A stretch of DNA of 64,000 nucleotides from Escallonia rubra. Lineage: Eukaryota; Streptophyta; Magnoliopsida; Escalloniales; Escalloniaceae. Positions 1 through 11,900 of the stretch are shown here, piece after piece. The DNA lies in NCBI GenBank assembly GCA_033065855.1, contig JAVXUO010002044.1, positions 186,001 through 250,000 of the forward strand. The letters run 5' to 3'. Every line of letters starts with the position of its first letter. Position 1 is the first letter of the stretch. Below the pieces are notes generated by a model, which made no database searches, was not told the DNA's origin, and saw only the letters and a program-made list of their open reading frames with translations. The translations under genes and the position numbers were made by a program.

Positions 1-1524
1 TTCAAGCGATGGTTCAAGTAATAAATTTAAATTAGTGAAGTTTAACAATAACTACTATGGTAAAATCCATTGGATCTTTGATTGTTTAGACCCTAAAGTT
101 AATAAAAAAATGATTAGCATGAAGAAAGCTAGTGTAAAGTCGGAGTTTGGATTATTATTTGTTTCATAGTTTCGTAACAATGTGTTTGGTCCGGTATTAG
201 GTGCTCAAAAGTAAGAACTTGAACCTAGACATCTTTGGTTCAATCCCTAGTGCCAACCTGCTAGATTGACGCTGATGGTGAGCCGCCCATGGACGCTCAT
301 CAAAGTGTCTACGCAAGCCACTATCTTTAACGAGGCTTCATTTCTGCACAAATAAGTAAACAGTGGGAGTAATATAAGTGATATTTTTTTTTTGTTGTTG
401 ATATTTTACATAAGTTAGTCGTAATTAAATTAGGTACTAATGTTATTCTTTATAATTACAAGCAATGCTTTCAAGAAATAAAATCTTTCTTATCAACAAC
501 TGTAGTTTAAATAGAAATTAGTTATTCTTTATAAGATGTTAATATTTTTTTTTTCTTTAGGGTAGGTGGTAACAATCATCATTCTTTACAAAATGAAAGG
601 AAAGAGATTTGCGTCATCCAACTCTAAGAAGGCCAAAAAAAGTGATATTTACGATATTAGTATGACGGCTTAGAACAAAAGTTGTAAAAATAGATTTCAA
701 TTGATGTCTGGATAGAGTACATGGTTACCGTGAACCCCGTTATATACAAAGTACAACAATTTTGAAGAAATAACTACTTCCTATCAAAGTACTAACCAAC
801 CTCGATGCAGAAAATTCTACCAACAACTTGGGTACACCAGCCTTACGTGATTTTGGTATTTGCATTAATAGCATCCCCTCTATGTGTGATTCTAGTACGC
901 ATTGAACATAGTAATTCTACCACTTGAAAATTGAATTACTCCTCCTAAAGTTTGGTAAGATAAAATTAATTTCTCATGAAAAACCTCTAACGTTTTTTTT
1001 TTCGGTTGACCATCTACTCGTGTGAGGTCTCACTCCTTTGTTAAGGTGCACTGATACATAAGACAATTTAACATTTCATTGATCTAAATGAACGAACAGA
1101 GTCATTGACATGTTCTACCCAACAAACTAACCATAAAAAATAGGATTGCAAGGCGTAGACATAAAACTGTTAGTTGGACAGACAACATTGCATTTGAAAG
1201 AAGCAACTTTAGAGTTCATTTAGAAAAAAAGGCTAATGGGTAAGTGCAAAACACAATTGTCGCCCTTGTCATGACTGAAAAACCATTGTCATTCTCTTTC
1301 TTCCATTGACGGTTTCATACAACTCTATTCGGGTAATTGATCATGTCTAAGATGCTGATAGTAAATGCCGACAAGAGATTCGTTAGAATTAGTAGTCGTT
1401 CCAACCCAGCATCTATAAGATCACGTCAATTCTCAAAACTTACATTCTAGCTCTCGACCGCTATACAACTAACATGTTGGGTTCCAACAACCTCTCACAC
1501 AATTGCAACTAATTGTAATTCATG
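1..1524. other. Unassigned AT-rich DNA left of CACTA-1
   Basis: I recognise no coding region here. The stretch is AT-rich with several homopolymer T runs. It could include the 5' part of the LINE that resumes after CACTA-1, because the transposon's 3-bp TSD shows that 1522-1524 and 4181 onward were once adjacent. However, I see no endonuclease or ORF1 motifs, so the LINE may simply be 5'-truncated close to this point. The weak SINE-like candidate is listed separately. Confidence 0.4.
180..385 (+). repeat. Possible tRNA-derived SINE (weak)
   Basis: A perfect RNA polymerase III B-box-like string, GGTTCAATCCC, lies near 237-247. About 35-40 bases upstream is a poor A-box-like stretch (TTAGGTGCTCAAAAG). 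A T-rich end follows near 385, as in some plant SINEs. I could not define a TSD or match a known family, so this may be chance. Confidence 0.25.
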
Positions 1525-4180
1525 CACTACAAGAAAATGCCTTTTTAGCGACGGATTTACATTCGTCGCTAAAAGTGGCTTTAGCGACGGATTTCTCCGT
1601 CGATAAAAGTTCGTCGCTAAAGATCTTTATCAACGGAACACTCCGTTGGTAAATATCTTTAGCGACGAGACTTTTACCGACGGACTTTTAGCGACGGAAA
1701 AGTCCGTCGCTAAATGTTATTTTCGAAAATTTTCAATTTTTTTTATCAAAAAAAAAATTAAATCGGATTTTAGCGACGGATTTTTATTGTGTCCGTCGGT
1801 AAAAATCTACGTATTAAAACCAAAAAACCCTGGCTCTTTCTTTCAGTTTCTCGTTCTCTCCGCCGCTACTCTCTCTCACACCCACACTGACTTACCCCGC
1901 CTACCTTCGCCGCCCGCCTCCCACGCCTTCCCGTCCCACCCTGCCTCCCCCACACTGCTGTCACCACTCTCGCATCTCTCTCTAGCCTCTGCGACAATGC
2001 GACCATCAGCATCGGCCGGCAACAAGTCGACAGCCACTCAGCAATTTAGATCCACCGGCGACCACTCTCACATCTCTCTCCAGTCCAGATCTACCGGCCG
2101 GCGGCGGCGAGTCGGCAACCATTCCTCAACAGTTAGCATATCTCAAGTATTTCATTCGGCTATAAGTTCTCTCTTTCATTCATCCTCCTTCATGTTTTGG
2201 CTTTTACGTTTTACTGCTTTTGATTCATTTCATAGAAATTGATTTTGTCTATAAGTTCCTGATTTGGCTTGAATACTGTGTAATTTGGTCAAACAGAAAG
2301 ACTTAGTCAACACCTATTAACTAAAACTTTGGTAATTTGATGTGGTGGTTGTGAATTTGATTGGTAAATCTGGTGCAGTTGTTGGGTTATGTTGGTGAAA
2401 TCGAGTGGTGGTGGTCAGTTGGTGTTGGTGGGAGGGATCGGTTGGTGGTGATGGGTCACTTGATAGTTGTGGGCTTGTGGTGGTGGGATAGATTTGGGGT
2501 GAAGGGCTTGTGGGTGGTGGGATCAATTGTGGGTGGGGTATCTGTGGTCGCAGTGTGTTGTTGGTCGGTCGATGTGGTCGTGGGATGTAGTTTGCGTTGG
2601 TGGTGGAAGAATTGGTGGGGAGTGGTTGGAGGATAGTTGGTGGTGATATATGTTTGTAATTGGTCGATGGTGGTGTGTACTTTGGTTTATGGGGAAATGT
2701 TTGGAATTGGTTTCTGAAAATTTGTCACACATGTAAGGGCAATTAAATCCTTAGCCAAAAATTTGACATCGTCTAGCAAAATCTAACAAAGATAGAGATG
2801 TTAGTGAAATTTTTCAAAAGAAAAGCATAGCGAGTGCATCAAGACATAAAATCAAGAGTATCCAGTTTAGTTTACCCGTTCTAACTCGAACATAATTTCA
2901 GGATAAAGCATGACAAGACCAAAGTTGTAAGATGAAAGATTTGTTTTTGCTGTTATCTTTTTCAATGCATTGGTGCTCCATAAGATATCTATCACCTGCA
3001 CCCATTTCTTAAAGAAGCCAATTCCTCGGAAAAAAAAAACATGAACATTTGCTAGGAGGCCATGTTCGTATACCTTCTCACCATTTTTTTTATTTAGAAG
3101 ATGAAACGAATACTTCCTAAAAGAAAGAATGACAACAGATATTAAGATACTACCCTTTGATTTGATAATAACGCTTTAAGAATTTATATACGATGACAAT
3201 ATAAACAATGGCCACCAATTCATTTTCCTTCACATTCTTTGTGTCAAATCAGCAACTCCAATTTTAAGAATTTATATAAGATATCTATCACGTGCATCCA
3301 CTCCCATTGATGTTGGCAAGGTATGATGCTCCTTTTAGCATCACCAACAAATGAGCTTATGTTGTAAAATACTCCTTAGTCTTCTTCTATTTAATTTGTT
3401 CATCGTAAACGAATTTGTACAACGCTTCTTTTCAGGTTGTGATCGACAAAGAGAAACAAGTAACAACTGTGGACAGAAAAATATTGTGCAGGTTTCGGAG
3501 GATCTTGATTTGTATTTTTTTTAGTTTCAATGAAACTTGTAATTTTGTTTTGGGATTTGTACAAGGTGATGTATTTTATTTAGTGAACATGTAATTTGTT
3601 GTATTAAGTGTTAGTTAGTGGTGTATATGATTTAAATTTTATTTGTATTACTTGAAATTTTGTAAAGGATTAATCCTAGTATCAAAAATTGAATTTTGTT
3701 GGATTGGTTGATCAGGGATAATGTTTTGGAACAGGTTTCACTTTATATTAAATAACAAAAATAAAAAATAGCCTTTTTCTACTTTTAGCGACGGAATTCT
3801 GTCGCTAAAAGCCCTTATACAGATTAATAAACGTTTTTAGAGACAAAATTTTAGCTACAAAACTAATAACTTTTGCGACGGTAATTCCGTCGTTAAAAGT
3901 TCATTTAATTTATTTTTTCAAAAAATTCAGAAATTAGATAAAATATAGAAAAACACCTTTTAGCGACCAAAATTTCCGTCGCTAAAAGTAATTAATTCCG
4001 TCGGTAAAAATTAAAATTTTGCCAACGGACCACCAAATTCCGTCGCTAATCTTTTTGTGACGAGTTTTTCACCCACGGACTTTTAGCGACGGAGAGTCCG
4101 TCGTTAAAAGTGTTTATCGACGGAATACCCACTTTTAGTGACGGAAAATTCCGTTGCTAAAAGTGTCTTTTCTTGTAGTG
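1525..4180. mobile_element. CACTA-1, non-autonomous CACTA (En/Spm) transposon
   Basis: Both ends carry the CACTA terminal inverted repeat CACTACAAGAAAA, starting at 1525 and, on the other strand, ending at 4180. The 3-bp TSD ATG flanks the element exactly (1522-1524 and 4181-4183). Subterminal arrays of TTTAGCGACGGA in both orientations fill 1540-1800 and 3780-4160. These are the kind of sites that En/Spm TNPA-like proteins bind. The interior has a pyrimidine- and CCG-rich leader (about 1840-2110), a TGGTGG-rich tract (2340-2700) and AT-rich DNA. I see no transposase motif, so it would depend on a partner element. The open frames in the TGGTGG tract are low-complexity translations. Confidence 0.93.
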
Positions 4181-4183
4181 ATG

Positions 4184-4551
4184 GAGTGCAAAGGCTTCAC
4201 AACTTTCTGGAAAGTTGTAGTCTTTCGGACATTAGTTGGGTTGGTCATCCTTTTACCTGGGTTAGAGGCTCTCCTGAGCACGATTTTGTGTATGAAAAAC
4301 TTGATCGGGTGATGGCATCTCCATCCTGGATTACTCTACTTTGTTCTGCTATAGCTAGTAACTTTGCTATTCAGCGTTTTGATCCTGCCCCAATTCTCTG
4401 TAACACTTCGCCTCATGTAAGCGCATTTTCTTCCCTTCATCATTTTGAGGCTACGTGGTTATCTGATCCCAAGTGCCTGGCTTTGATTCAGAATGTTTGT
4501 GCCAGACCTTTACTTGGGTCTCCTCCTTTTCACCTTATGCATAAATTTTAA
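4184..4551 (+). pseudogene. LINE endonuclease, C-terminal remnant
   Basis: The translation contains LSDISWVGHPFTWVRG followed by EKLDRVMAS. This matches the conserved end of plant LINE endonucleases, in which the target-nicking domain finishes with a 'G..FTW.......RLDR.L' pattern. The frame reads in from CACTA-1, whose end supplies artefactual upstream codons, and it ends in a stop at 4551. The catalytic N-terminal part of the endonuclease is absent. Confidence 0.8.
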
Positions 4552-4793
4552 TCCATACCAGGTGTTTTTCATGCTTGGAGCCTTGGTAGATTTGGCAATT
4601 TGTTTGCTCAAATAAAGTTGGTAAAGGATTCCCTTTTCCTTCCTCAAGCTAAGGTTTCAGACTCAGAATTGAGTTAGTTGGAGGATTTTCATAACTGTCG
4701 TACGCTGGACCTTTTGTTAGAATGTGAGCACGTCTTCTAAGCTCAAAGATCAAATATTGAGTGGCTGGATGGCTATGATCGCAACACCAAATT

Positions 4794-5500
4794 ATTTCAT
4801 ACGTCTAGTATCATTTGTCATCGTCGTAACCACATTCATTCTCTGACCAATGATACGGGCAATGAATTGGTTGATGTGGTAGAAATTAGAAATTACCTCG
4901 TTTCTTACTTTAGTCAGCATTTCATCCTACTTATCACCTTATGTTTTCTCGAAAAGACGTGTTCTCTTATTTAAGTGAGTTACCATTGGTTACTCTTTTG
5001 ATTGATTAAGAGAGCAGCATTTCAGATGGAACAATACAAAGCCCCTGGACCTAATAGTATTCTAACAGTTCTATATCAAAGATGTTGGGATGTTCTTGGT
5101 CCTTTGGTGATTCGTGTAGTTCTTTCTTATTTCATACGTCTACTATCATTCGTCGTCGTTGTAATCACATTCATTCTCTGACTGATAATACATGTAATGA
5201 ATTGGTGGATGTGGTAGAAATTAAAAATTACCTCGTTTCTTACTGTAGTGAGCATTTCCACCCTACTTATCACCTTTTTTTTTTCTCGAGAAGACATGTT
5301 CTCTTATTTAAGTGAGTTACCATTGGTTACACTTTTGATTGTTTATTTATCCCATTTACACCAACCTTTTACCCAGGATGAGATTAAGAGAGCTGAACTT
5401 CAGATGGAACAATACAAAGCCCCTAAACCTGATGGTATTCCAACAGTTCTATATCAAAGATGTTGGGATGTTCTTGGTCCTTTGGTGATTCGTGTAGTTC
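4794..5500 (+). repeat. Tandem duplication inside the LINE (335 and about 372 bp)
   Basis: The segment starting ATTTCATACGTCTAGTATC (about 4794-5128) is repeated directly from about 5129 to 5500. Both copies end in the same GGTGATTCGTGTAGTTC block. They differ by scattered substitutions. The left copy also lacks about 40 bases present in the right copy, just before the GAGATTAAGAGAGC stretch. The duplication lies between the endonuclease and the reverse transcriptase. It is older than the most recent decay, because the two copies have already diverged. Confidence 0.85.
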
Positions 5501-6500
5501 TTTCTTTCCTCAACTTGGAATGTATGTTGCGAGAAATTAATTTCTCCTTCATCTCCTTGGTTTCAAAAGTGCTTGTTCCTTCAGCTGCTCGAGATTTTCG
5601 TCCAATCAGTTTTTGTAATGTGATCTACAAAATCATCTCTAAAGTTTTAGCTTAACCGGATGCGGCCGGTCATGTTAGATCTTGTCTCACCAAGTCAAAA
5701 TGCCTTTGTGTCTTGGTAGAAGTATTTCAGATAATATCTTGTTAGCTCAAGATTTAACAGACTGTGTTCGTAAAAGAAAAAAAAGGAGGCATTATTTTGG
5801 TGGCTCTTAAACTTGATATGAGCAAAGCGTTCAACCGTTTAAATTGGGACTTTATCCGGGCAGTACTTTCTATTATGGGGTTCCTTGAGTGTTAGGCTCA
5901 TCTAATTCTTCAATGTTTCCCCGCTGTTACTTATTCGTTACTAATCAATGGAGCCCTTATCGCTCGATTTTCTCCGTGCCCTGTGGTATTAGGTAAGGTG
6001 ATCCTTTATCACCTTACCTTTTTTATCTTTTGCTCTGAGGTTTTATTTGCTGCTCCTCTTTCTGCGGTGCGTGTGGGAAAAATTGAAAGTAGCAAACCAG
6101 GAAAAACTTCTCCTTCTGTTTCTCACCTTATGTATCCGGATGACTTATATCTTTTTCTAAGACTTTGAAAAGATATTAGTCGAAGTATTTCTGAGGTTAA
6201 GAATGTTCTCGCTTTATACTGTAAATGGTCGAGCAGGTTATTATTTGGAACAAGTCTGCTCTGACAATTAGCCCTAATGCTTCTTGTTTGGATAAAGCTC
6301 TTAATAAAATGGGGTTTGATTTTCATGCCTCTTCATCCTTTAGTTATTATTTAGGTGTTAATTTGGATGCGTCAACTCAGAAAAGGAAAATTTTTTATAT
6401 TCTTGTGACTCGGGGTCAAGACTGTTGCGCTCATTTGTTGGGCTTACTTCTTAACAAGACTGGTTGTGCTACTTTAATTCAACTGTTCTTTCCTTTCTCC
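5380..6500 (+). pseudogene. LINE reverse transcriptase remnant
   Basis: Recognisable RT blocks are FRPISFCNVIYKIISKVLA (5593-5652), KLDMSKAFNRLNWDF (about 5808-5852; family consensus K-L-D-M-x-K-A-Y/F-D-R-V-x-W) and YPDDLYLF (about 6131-6155; consensus F/Y-A-D-D). The alanine of the A-D-D box is proline here, and the aspartate after SKAF is asparagine. Stops and frame changes separate the blocks. On these changes alone the enzyme would be inactive. Confidence 0.85.
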
Positions 6501-7199
6501 TAGTTCATTACATGTCTGTCTATTGATTTCTTGTACATATTTGCTAGCAGTTAGATCATATTCTAGCTCGGTTTTGGTGCTCTGGTGAGGTAACCAGAAA
6601 GTCAATTCATTGGATTGCTTGGCATACTCTTTGTTTACCGATAGGTATCGGAGGACTTGGATTTAAAAACTTCCGCTTATTTAATCAAATCATGTTAACT
6701 AAACAGGCTTGGAAGGTTTGGACTCAACCAAGTTCTCTTTTAACCAAAGTCTTAAGAAATGAGATACTTCCCTTCAAACGAATTCCTTGAATATCCAGCA
6801 AACACGAGTTAGGTCTTGGATTTTCCATAGTCTGTTAGTGGGACAAAGATCGTTAAAACAGGGTCTCCAATGGCATATTAGAGATAGGAGGTCCATTTCA
6901 GTTTGGATGGGTTGGTTCCGGCTTAGTTACAAGTTTTCTGTCTCCCTGATCACCTACATTTATCACATATTTCTTCCAAATTTGCGGTCCTGGAATTTAA
7001 GTGTTCGTCTGGATATATTCCCTCTTGAAATTGTCTCTTAGGCTCTTAACCTTGTACTTCCTTCAGACATTTTTTAGGATGTCGGGATTTGGCCATATGG
7101 GAATAATGATTCATTTTCTGTTAAGAGAGCTTATAAGGCTTTATTGCATCAAAGTACGGTCTACTTTGTATTAGAGCCTGAGTTAAGTGCCGGAGTTCG

Positions 7200-8201
7200 G
7201 AAGAAACTTTTGAAACTCCCTCTCCCTAAAAAAATTCAAGTGTTTTCTTTGGCAGCTCATGTATGAACGATTATCGCTACTGTCTGAACTGGTCAAAAGG
7301 AATTGTCCAGTTTCAGATATTTTTCCCTTGTGTTCACTATCCTCTGAAACTCATATTCATCTTCTTTTGGAATGTGAGTTGATTCAAAACCTTTGGCAAA
7401 CAGACGGTGAGTAGAACCTCTGGTTTAGAGACTTATAGTAGCTCTTTGAAATCTTGGTTGACCCATTGGTTATCTAAGCCACTTTTTCATCATTATCAGT
7501 TAATGAAGCATTTTCTTTGGATAATGATTATTCTTTGGCATACTAGTATTAGTCACAATGCCTCCATTTTCAAGAGTGTGCCTTTCTACTCAAATTCCAC
7601 TTTGATGCAAGCTCGTACCTCATTTGTTCAGATCCGTGCTACTCATACCTTCGTTAGATGTCTTTGAAAAATTCATCAGCTTGAATCCAAATCAGATCCT
7701 AGTCTTATTTCTTCTTTTCCCCACTTTGAACACTTATATCCTCCTCTTTACCCTTTCCATTTTTTAGATGATTGTCAATGTCATGTTCTTATTACCCCTA
7801 CCTTTTGCTCTATTTCGATGTCACAAGCTGACGACTCACTTTATTTTGGAATTGGCTTGGTTTTGCTTAACTCCTATTGGGTTCCGATGGGAGCTAGTAT
7901 CATGCATATTCTAGCAGCAGATCCTTTCAGTGCAACATATTCTGCTATTCTTTCTGATTTTGATTGGATGCACAATGTTAATTTGTTACATACTATACTC
8001 CTACCCTCTTATTTGCAAATTTTACACCAGATTCGAATTAGTGCTCCTCAGTCAGTTGTAGGATGCCAACTTTTGTCCAGGATGACTACTTGTTGTATAG
8101 AGTTTCATTTGTTGCATACCACCCAGGGCAAAGAAGATGTATTAACTTTTGCTTCAGCATTGGCTTCTTTTGCTTGCCGATCTGGGAAAAGAATTCAGTA
8201 G
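7200..8201 (+). pseudogene. LINE zf-RVT and RNase H remnant
   Basis: Near 7320-7400 the translation reads PLCSLSSETHIHLLLECE, the Cys/His pattern of the zf-RVT domain found C-terminal to RT in plant LINEs. The 7818-8201 frame (127 residues) contains FGIGLVLLNSYW and SATYSAILSDF. This resembles the RNase H fold (G-x-G-x-V and A-E-x-x-A-L positions) that many plant LINEs acquired, although the glutamate expected before the second motif is not present. A stop ends it at 8201. Confidence 0.7.
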
Positions 8202-8475
8202 GATTAGATAGCTTCTGTAGAGCCAGCGGTTCTCCTTCTTGATCAGATCCCTGATGTTGTTGCTTATGTTGTGTTTTCTTTCTTGTAGCATTTTTTGGGT
8301 CATATGTTCATGTTGGATGGGATTGTCATCCACTGTTTATTTCATGTTTCCTTTCTACTTAGATGGATGGGGTTGTCATCCATAAGGATTTAGTTTTGTC
8401 ACTTATCTTCTCTGATATTGGTATATATTCCTATTTTTAATCAAAAAAAGCTTAAGCACATATTTAAGGTAATAT

Positions 8476-8920
8476 TGTCCTAAAACTAGGTTGGCGATGC
8501 ACCAATCAAGAAATGCCCCGCCAAAGCCCATTATGTAGCCGAAGGTACGAAATGGGCAGTGTGGTACTTGTGAAGCCACATGTGTCGTAAGAATAACGAA
8601 GCACTCAAAACAAAAGCAAACTATACGACTAATGCAAAAACCCAGTTGGCACTCCTAATTCTAATGGGTTCTGACACCCACTTTATATAGGCATAGGTTC
8701 TGACACCCATGCCTATATAAAAGAGACTCCCCCAAGTATGCAAACAACTAGATACATACATAAACACCACCATCTATCTTGTTTATTCAGAGTTCTATCT
8801 GTAGCTGTATTCTCACTTAAGCGTCGGAGAGTTCCCCACCAGAACCTCACCCATTCATCACTTTTTCTGTCTTGCAAGTCATTATTCAGGCTTTGGTTTG
8901 CAATCAATTTACTGGAAGCA
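8476..8920 (+). repeat. 5' LTR of the Tat element
   Basis: It starts TGTC and ends CA. Shared blocks with 19836-20140 include the CCCAGTTGGCACTCCTAATT region, ACTAGATACA and TTCAGAGTTCTATC. A TATATAA box at about 8713 could be the promoter. Just downstream, ATCGGCGTCATCAGTAGG resembles the GGCGCC..CTGTGGG leader often found at the primer-binding site of plant Ty3/gypsy elements. Confidence 0.75.
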
Positions 8921-8939
8921 TCATATCGGCGTCATCAGT

Positions 8940-11900
8940 AGGACCACAAGAGGTATCATGGCAAACAACATAGCTCCTAACGAATTGCAACTCAAGTGAA
9001 CCAACCAAGATCGCTGCCAACACTCAAGACATAGGGGCGTCAAATCAATGTTCTCGCGATCAACATGCAATGCCCACCCGCTAGACATATCGAACATCCA
9101 CATCAACAAAAAAAATGCTTACATCATCATGACATCCAATACTAAATTCAAAAGGATGACTATCTCACCTTAGCCGTTCGCTCACATTCACTCATCATAA
9201 CAAGGATTTGTACAATTGCATCAACTTTAAGTTGTTTGAGACTCCAGCATGCTAATCTAACCAACGAGATCCAAGTTGAAAGAAGTGGTCAACAACCTTC
9301 AGCAAACCTTGAAGAATGACGTCATTGTGACTTCTACATCAACTAATTGTTCTTACCGCGAGCCATTTTTCCACTCGTTAAAGCTATGATCAGAGATATT
9401 ACTCAAAGTACGAACCAATTTACATACCGAAAGAAGGAGAAGGCTAGCATGTGACTCGAAGAGGCTCTTGTTATCGCAAGGATTTTCTAAAGGAAGGCAG
9501 TTCCCACTCCTTATTTTTGTAAGCACGCCGCCCCTAAAGACAAGCTATGTCGAAGGCATGTCGGCCTTAAGGATAATCTCCACAGGGGGCAACTACCACT
9601 ACTAGATACCCTTTATCAAGAGCCATCGAGGAAGCCAAATTGCTGCCCAGCTTCAAGTTGCCTCAGTTTGATTTATACGAGGCTATTTGGATGAGCATAT
9701 GTATATTTGTTCAATATGAATATAATGCTACATACAAGTATATAAAACATAATCATTTGTCGAGCCTTCACAACGATGCTTAGAAAGGCCACACATGCTT
9801 TGGCCCAAGTCTCTACCCCTCAACTATCCATTTTTTCTCAGCTGTCAGACTTTTCTCATGAACACTTTGTGAGTACCTAATCTCGATGAAAGAATTCTGC
9901 CAACCTCAACCTCATAAACATCATGTAGGAAAAGAACGAGTCCTTACCTTAAATCACCTTGGTCACTTCAATGCCACGACACTAGAAGTAAACAACCTCG
10001 ATGAATTGGCGTAGTACACAGCCTCTGCCCGACATGATTTTCCTTCTCGGTGTATAAGAATCAATCGGGCAACATAAAGGCCTTATTGGATGAGGCAAAC
10101 AAATACATCCTAGCGGAGAAATATTTGGAAGCCTGTCAAGCCCGTACTAAAGAGAAGAATCAAGAAAAGGGAAAGTACTACTGGAGTAGTCCCAAAAATT
10201 AGGGGTAGTTCTAAGCTTCCAAGATGCGATGAATGGCACCCCAAGGAACAACTCATCGACATGAAGAACATAATGCCACTTAATATTGCCAGTCAAAAAT
10301 CTTGCTTGAAATCCTGGACAAAGTAACTCTCGATTGGCTGAGCAAAATGAGAACACCTGGAAATAAGGGACATAAAATTCTCTAATGTCGTTTCCACAAT
10401 GACAATGGCCACACGACGAACAATTAGGAATGCCTCAAGCGAGCTATTGAAGCCTCATCACAAGGGGAAACTTGAAGAACTATGTGGCCAATGTGAATTC
10501 TAAAAGGGAACCATCCTCAGCGATAGAGAATGGAAAGGCACCGCAATCCAAGGCATGCACCATTACTACAATCTTTGGAGGAGTCGCTACCAGTGGTTTG
10601 ATGGGGCAAGCTCATAAAGCATATGCCAAAAAAACATGTGCCACTAAATTTTCTCCAAATAAGAAGATGAAGCCTCTACCAACCATATCTTTCAGGAAGG
10701 ATGATTTTGGGGACATCAAGGTCCCTCATGACAACACCCTAGTTGTCATTCTGTAAGTAGCCAACATTGACATAAAAGGATATTGGTAGATGATGGTAGT
10801 TCGACAAATCTAATTTTTTACAATGGTTTCAAACAACTAGGCATCCATAGCGCTCCCTCGGATGGACACACTGATTATGGCTTCTCTAATATCCGGTGGC
10901 TGTAGAAGGAATTATAAGTTTGCTTGTCATTGTAGGGACATCCCCTGTCCAGGCTACCTTAATGCTCGATTTTATCGTGGTTTGAATTCCATTGGCGTAA
11001 AATTCCATTCTTAGACGCACCAGGCTGAACATGTTGAAAGTGGTAGTATCCCATAACATTTAACGATGAAATTCTCCACTGAACATGGTATTGTCGAGCA
11101 AAAAGAGATCTAGATGGCAGAACAACATGCTCAGTCCCCAACTACAGAGCAAAGAATAACCTAAGCCCTCGTCATCAACATTTTAAGCTAAAGAATGAAT
11201 TTCATAGAGAGGAAAACTAACCGAAGAGTTGGTAAATATTGAGTTATTCGTGGCACATGGCAAAAACCTTTTAGATCAGATCAATACTCAAGGAGGACGT
11301 CAAGCTCAAGTTTGTCAAACTCTTGAGAAGCCATGATGTTTTTGCTTGCAGGCACTGATTTATCGTGAAGTGATCATGCACCGATTAAACGTACATCCAA
11401 CGAAGAATCTAGTCAAGCAAAAGATGCAAACTTTCGTTCCAGAAAGGCAAGTCAAGATAGATGAAGAAATAGAAAAGTTGCTAAAGGTCGGATTCATCCA
11501 AGAAATCCACTAGCCGGATAGGATAGCCAATCTCGTCATGGTTTCTAAACCAGGCATAAAATGGAAGATATGCATCGACTTAACATACCTCAATGCCAAA
11601 AAATTAGCTATATTCTGCCAAGGATAGACCTGCTCATCAACATAACTTCAGGGCAAGAGTTCTTAAGTTTCATGGATGCATATTGGCTACAACCTAATAC
11701 TGATGCATGAAGATGAAATCCCTAACACATCATTCACCACAAAGAGGGGATTGTATTGCTACAGGGTACTGCCTTTTGGACTAAAGAACACTAGAGTCAC
11801 CTATCAACGCCTTGTTAGTAAAATTTTCCATGACTTGATTGCCAAAAACACATAAGTGTATGTAGATGACATCCTAGTGAAAAGCGTCAAGGCAGAAAAC

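Larger units (their letters stand above)
4184..8450 (+). mobile_element. Broken plant LINE (L1-type, with RNase H domain)
   Basis: Reading left to right on the plus strand I see the following: the C-terminal part of an apurinic-like endonuclease (LSDISWVGHPFTW, about 4228-4266); reverse transcriptase blocks (FRPISFCNVIYKIISK near 5595, KLDMSKAF near 5808, and a degenerate YPDDLYLF catalytic box near 6130); a zf-RVT cysteine/histidine region near 7320-7400; an RNase H-like domain at 7818-8201; and a 3' UTR ending in a short A run near 8444-8450. That order is standard for plant L1 LINEs. Many stops and frameshifts interrupt it, so it is dead. The 5' half is missing or unrecognisable, and CACTA-1 abuts the left side. 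An internal tandem duplication is listed separately. Confidence 0.9.

Noticed and set aside
2317-2732. Open frames on both strands in the TGGTGG tract of CACTA-1
   Set aside because: Val/Gly/Trp-rich one way and Pro/Thr/His-rich the other way; this is low-complexity translation with no domain.
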